DNA of 64,000 nt, taken from Serratia nevei (GTDB lineage Bacteria > Pseudomonadota > Gammaproteobacteria > Enterobacterales > Enterobacteriaceae). Made by a program: the position numbers and the translations under genes. Where the stretch lies: the NCBI RefSeq assembly GCF_037948395.1, contig NZ_CP149940.1, forward strand, positions 372,001 through 436,000. The letters run 5' to 3'. This document shows positions 63,501 to 64,000 of the stretch, piece after piece; positions within the stretch are counted from its first letter, which is position 1, and each line of letters opens with the position of its first letter. Under the pieces are notes generated by a model. That model did not search any database, was not told where the DNA came from, and saw only the letters and a list, made by a program, of their open reading frames with translations.

Positions 63501-64000
63501 AGCTCTATTGGCAAACCTTCGTTAAGGTGCTGCTCGGCATGCTCGAGCGGCCGGTGTGGCTGATGCTGATCCTGTCGCTGTGCATCATGAGCATGGTGTA
63601 CGCCAATCGCACGGTGTGGGATCTGCCGGTGGGGGTGGTCGATCAGGACCACAGCACCGCCAGCCGGAAGCTGATTCGTCAGCTGGACGCCACCTCCAAG
63701 ATAGCGATCGAAACCTACGACAGCCTGGAACAGGCGCAGCGCGATCTCGGCTGGCGCAAGCTGTTTGCGGTGATCATCATGCCGGTGGATCTGGAGAAGA
63801 AGATCCTCAGCGGGCAGAACATCGTGGTGCCGGTGTACGGCGACGCCACCAACCGCCTGGCCAATGGCCAGATCCAACAGGACGTGGTGGCGGCCTACCA
63901 GCAGCTGCTGACGGAGTACAACAACGGGCTGCTGCTGCGCAGCGGCTTCAGCGAACGGCAGGCGCAGATACTGCTGACGCCGATACTGGGGCAAACGCTG
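63497..64000 (+). CDS. ABC-2-type export permease, second copy (partial)
   Basis: The first 168 codons of a gene that runs off the window; the stop of the preceding gene overlaps its ATG (ATGA). N-terminal helix about 9-35, then VVDQDHSTASRKLIRQLDA, which parallels VVDSDHSPLSKSLTRRLDA in the first permease, so the two are paralogues that may form a heterodimer. No ATPase gene precedes them. Confidence 0.88.
   Translation, partial: MKLYWQTFVKVLLGMLERPVWLMLILSLCIMSMVYANRTVWDLPVGVVDQDHSTASRKLIRQLDATSKIAIETYDSLEQAQRDLGWRKLFAVIIMPVDLEKKILSGQNIVVPVYGDATNRLANGQIQQDVVAAYQQLLTEYNNGLLLRSGFSERQAQILLTPILGQTL

Overview
The window is a chromosomal segment of a Gram-negative enterobacterium. Gene content, protein lengths and gene order fit Enterobacterales, and the combination of genes points to Serratia (marcescens-like); the species is inferred from memory of gene order, not from a search. 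Almost all of it is core genome with enterobacterial control signals. I saw no insertion sequence, intact prophage, CRISPR array or rRNA operon.

Layout. (1) 1-27.9 kb matches the E. coli region around 95-96 min: the rnr tail, rlmB, aidB, yjfL/yjfN/bsmA/yjfP, an unrecognised small gene, yjfY, the rpsF-priB-rpsR-rplI ribosomal/primosome operon, a DUF488 gene, ytfB, fklB, ytfE, cpdB, cysQ, ytfJ, ytfK, ytfL, msrA, the tamA-tamB-ytfP operon, ppa, a chemoreceptor gene with a sigma-28 promoter, fbp and mpl. (2) 28.1-31.1 kb: two tandem yhcN-like genes, argR and mdh. (3) 31.1-31.9 kb: sfsB (a Ner homologue) divergent from a gene for a Mu c-repressor-like DNA-binding protein. (4) 32-39.3 kb: ispB, rplU-rpmA-yhbE-obgE, and dacB-pmrA-pmrB on the other strand. 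(5) 39.5-56.4 kb: greA, yhbY, rlmE-ftsH-folP-glmM-secG, tRNA-Leu(GAG), initiator tRNA-Met, rimP-nusA-infB-rbfA-truB-rpsO-pnp and nlpI. (6) 56.6-64 kb: deaD, yedE-yedF, yhbW, and an envelope export cassette (HlyD-like protein plus two ABC-2 permeases) that runs off the right edge. In E. coli, blocks 1 and 2-6 lie far apart, so the junction near 28 kb marks a different chromosome arrangement.

How the genes work together. Translation and RNA metabolism dominate: ribosomal proteins, rRNA methylases (RlmB, RlmE), the transcription/translation factor operon, PNPase, the RNase R tail, the DeaD helicase and tRNAs. Envelope biogenesis is the second theme: TamA/TamB, SecG, GlmM, Mpl, PBP4 (DacB), FtsH, NlpI, the PmrAB sensor pair and five small secreted DUF1471 proteins. 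Many expected control elements can be read: an NsrR operator at ytfE, ARG boxes at argR, a sigma-28 promoter, an S6:S18-type leader, the RNase III hairpin before pnp, and tandem terminator-like hairpins before rimP.

The most unusual features are the domesticated Mu-like c/ner regulatory pair with its repeat-rich intergenic region, the unrecognised gene at 5.0 kb, the dacB-pmrAB gene arrangement, repeated GGTGTAAT octamers before mdh, and a structured 3' untranslated region after one yhcN-like gene.
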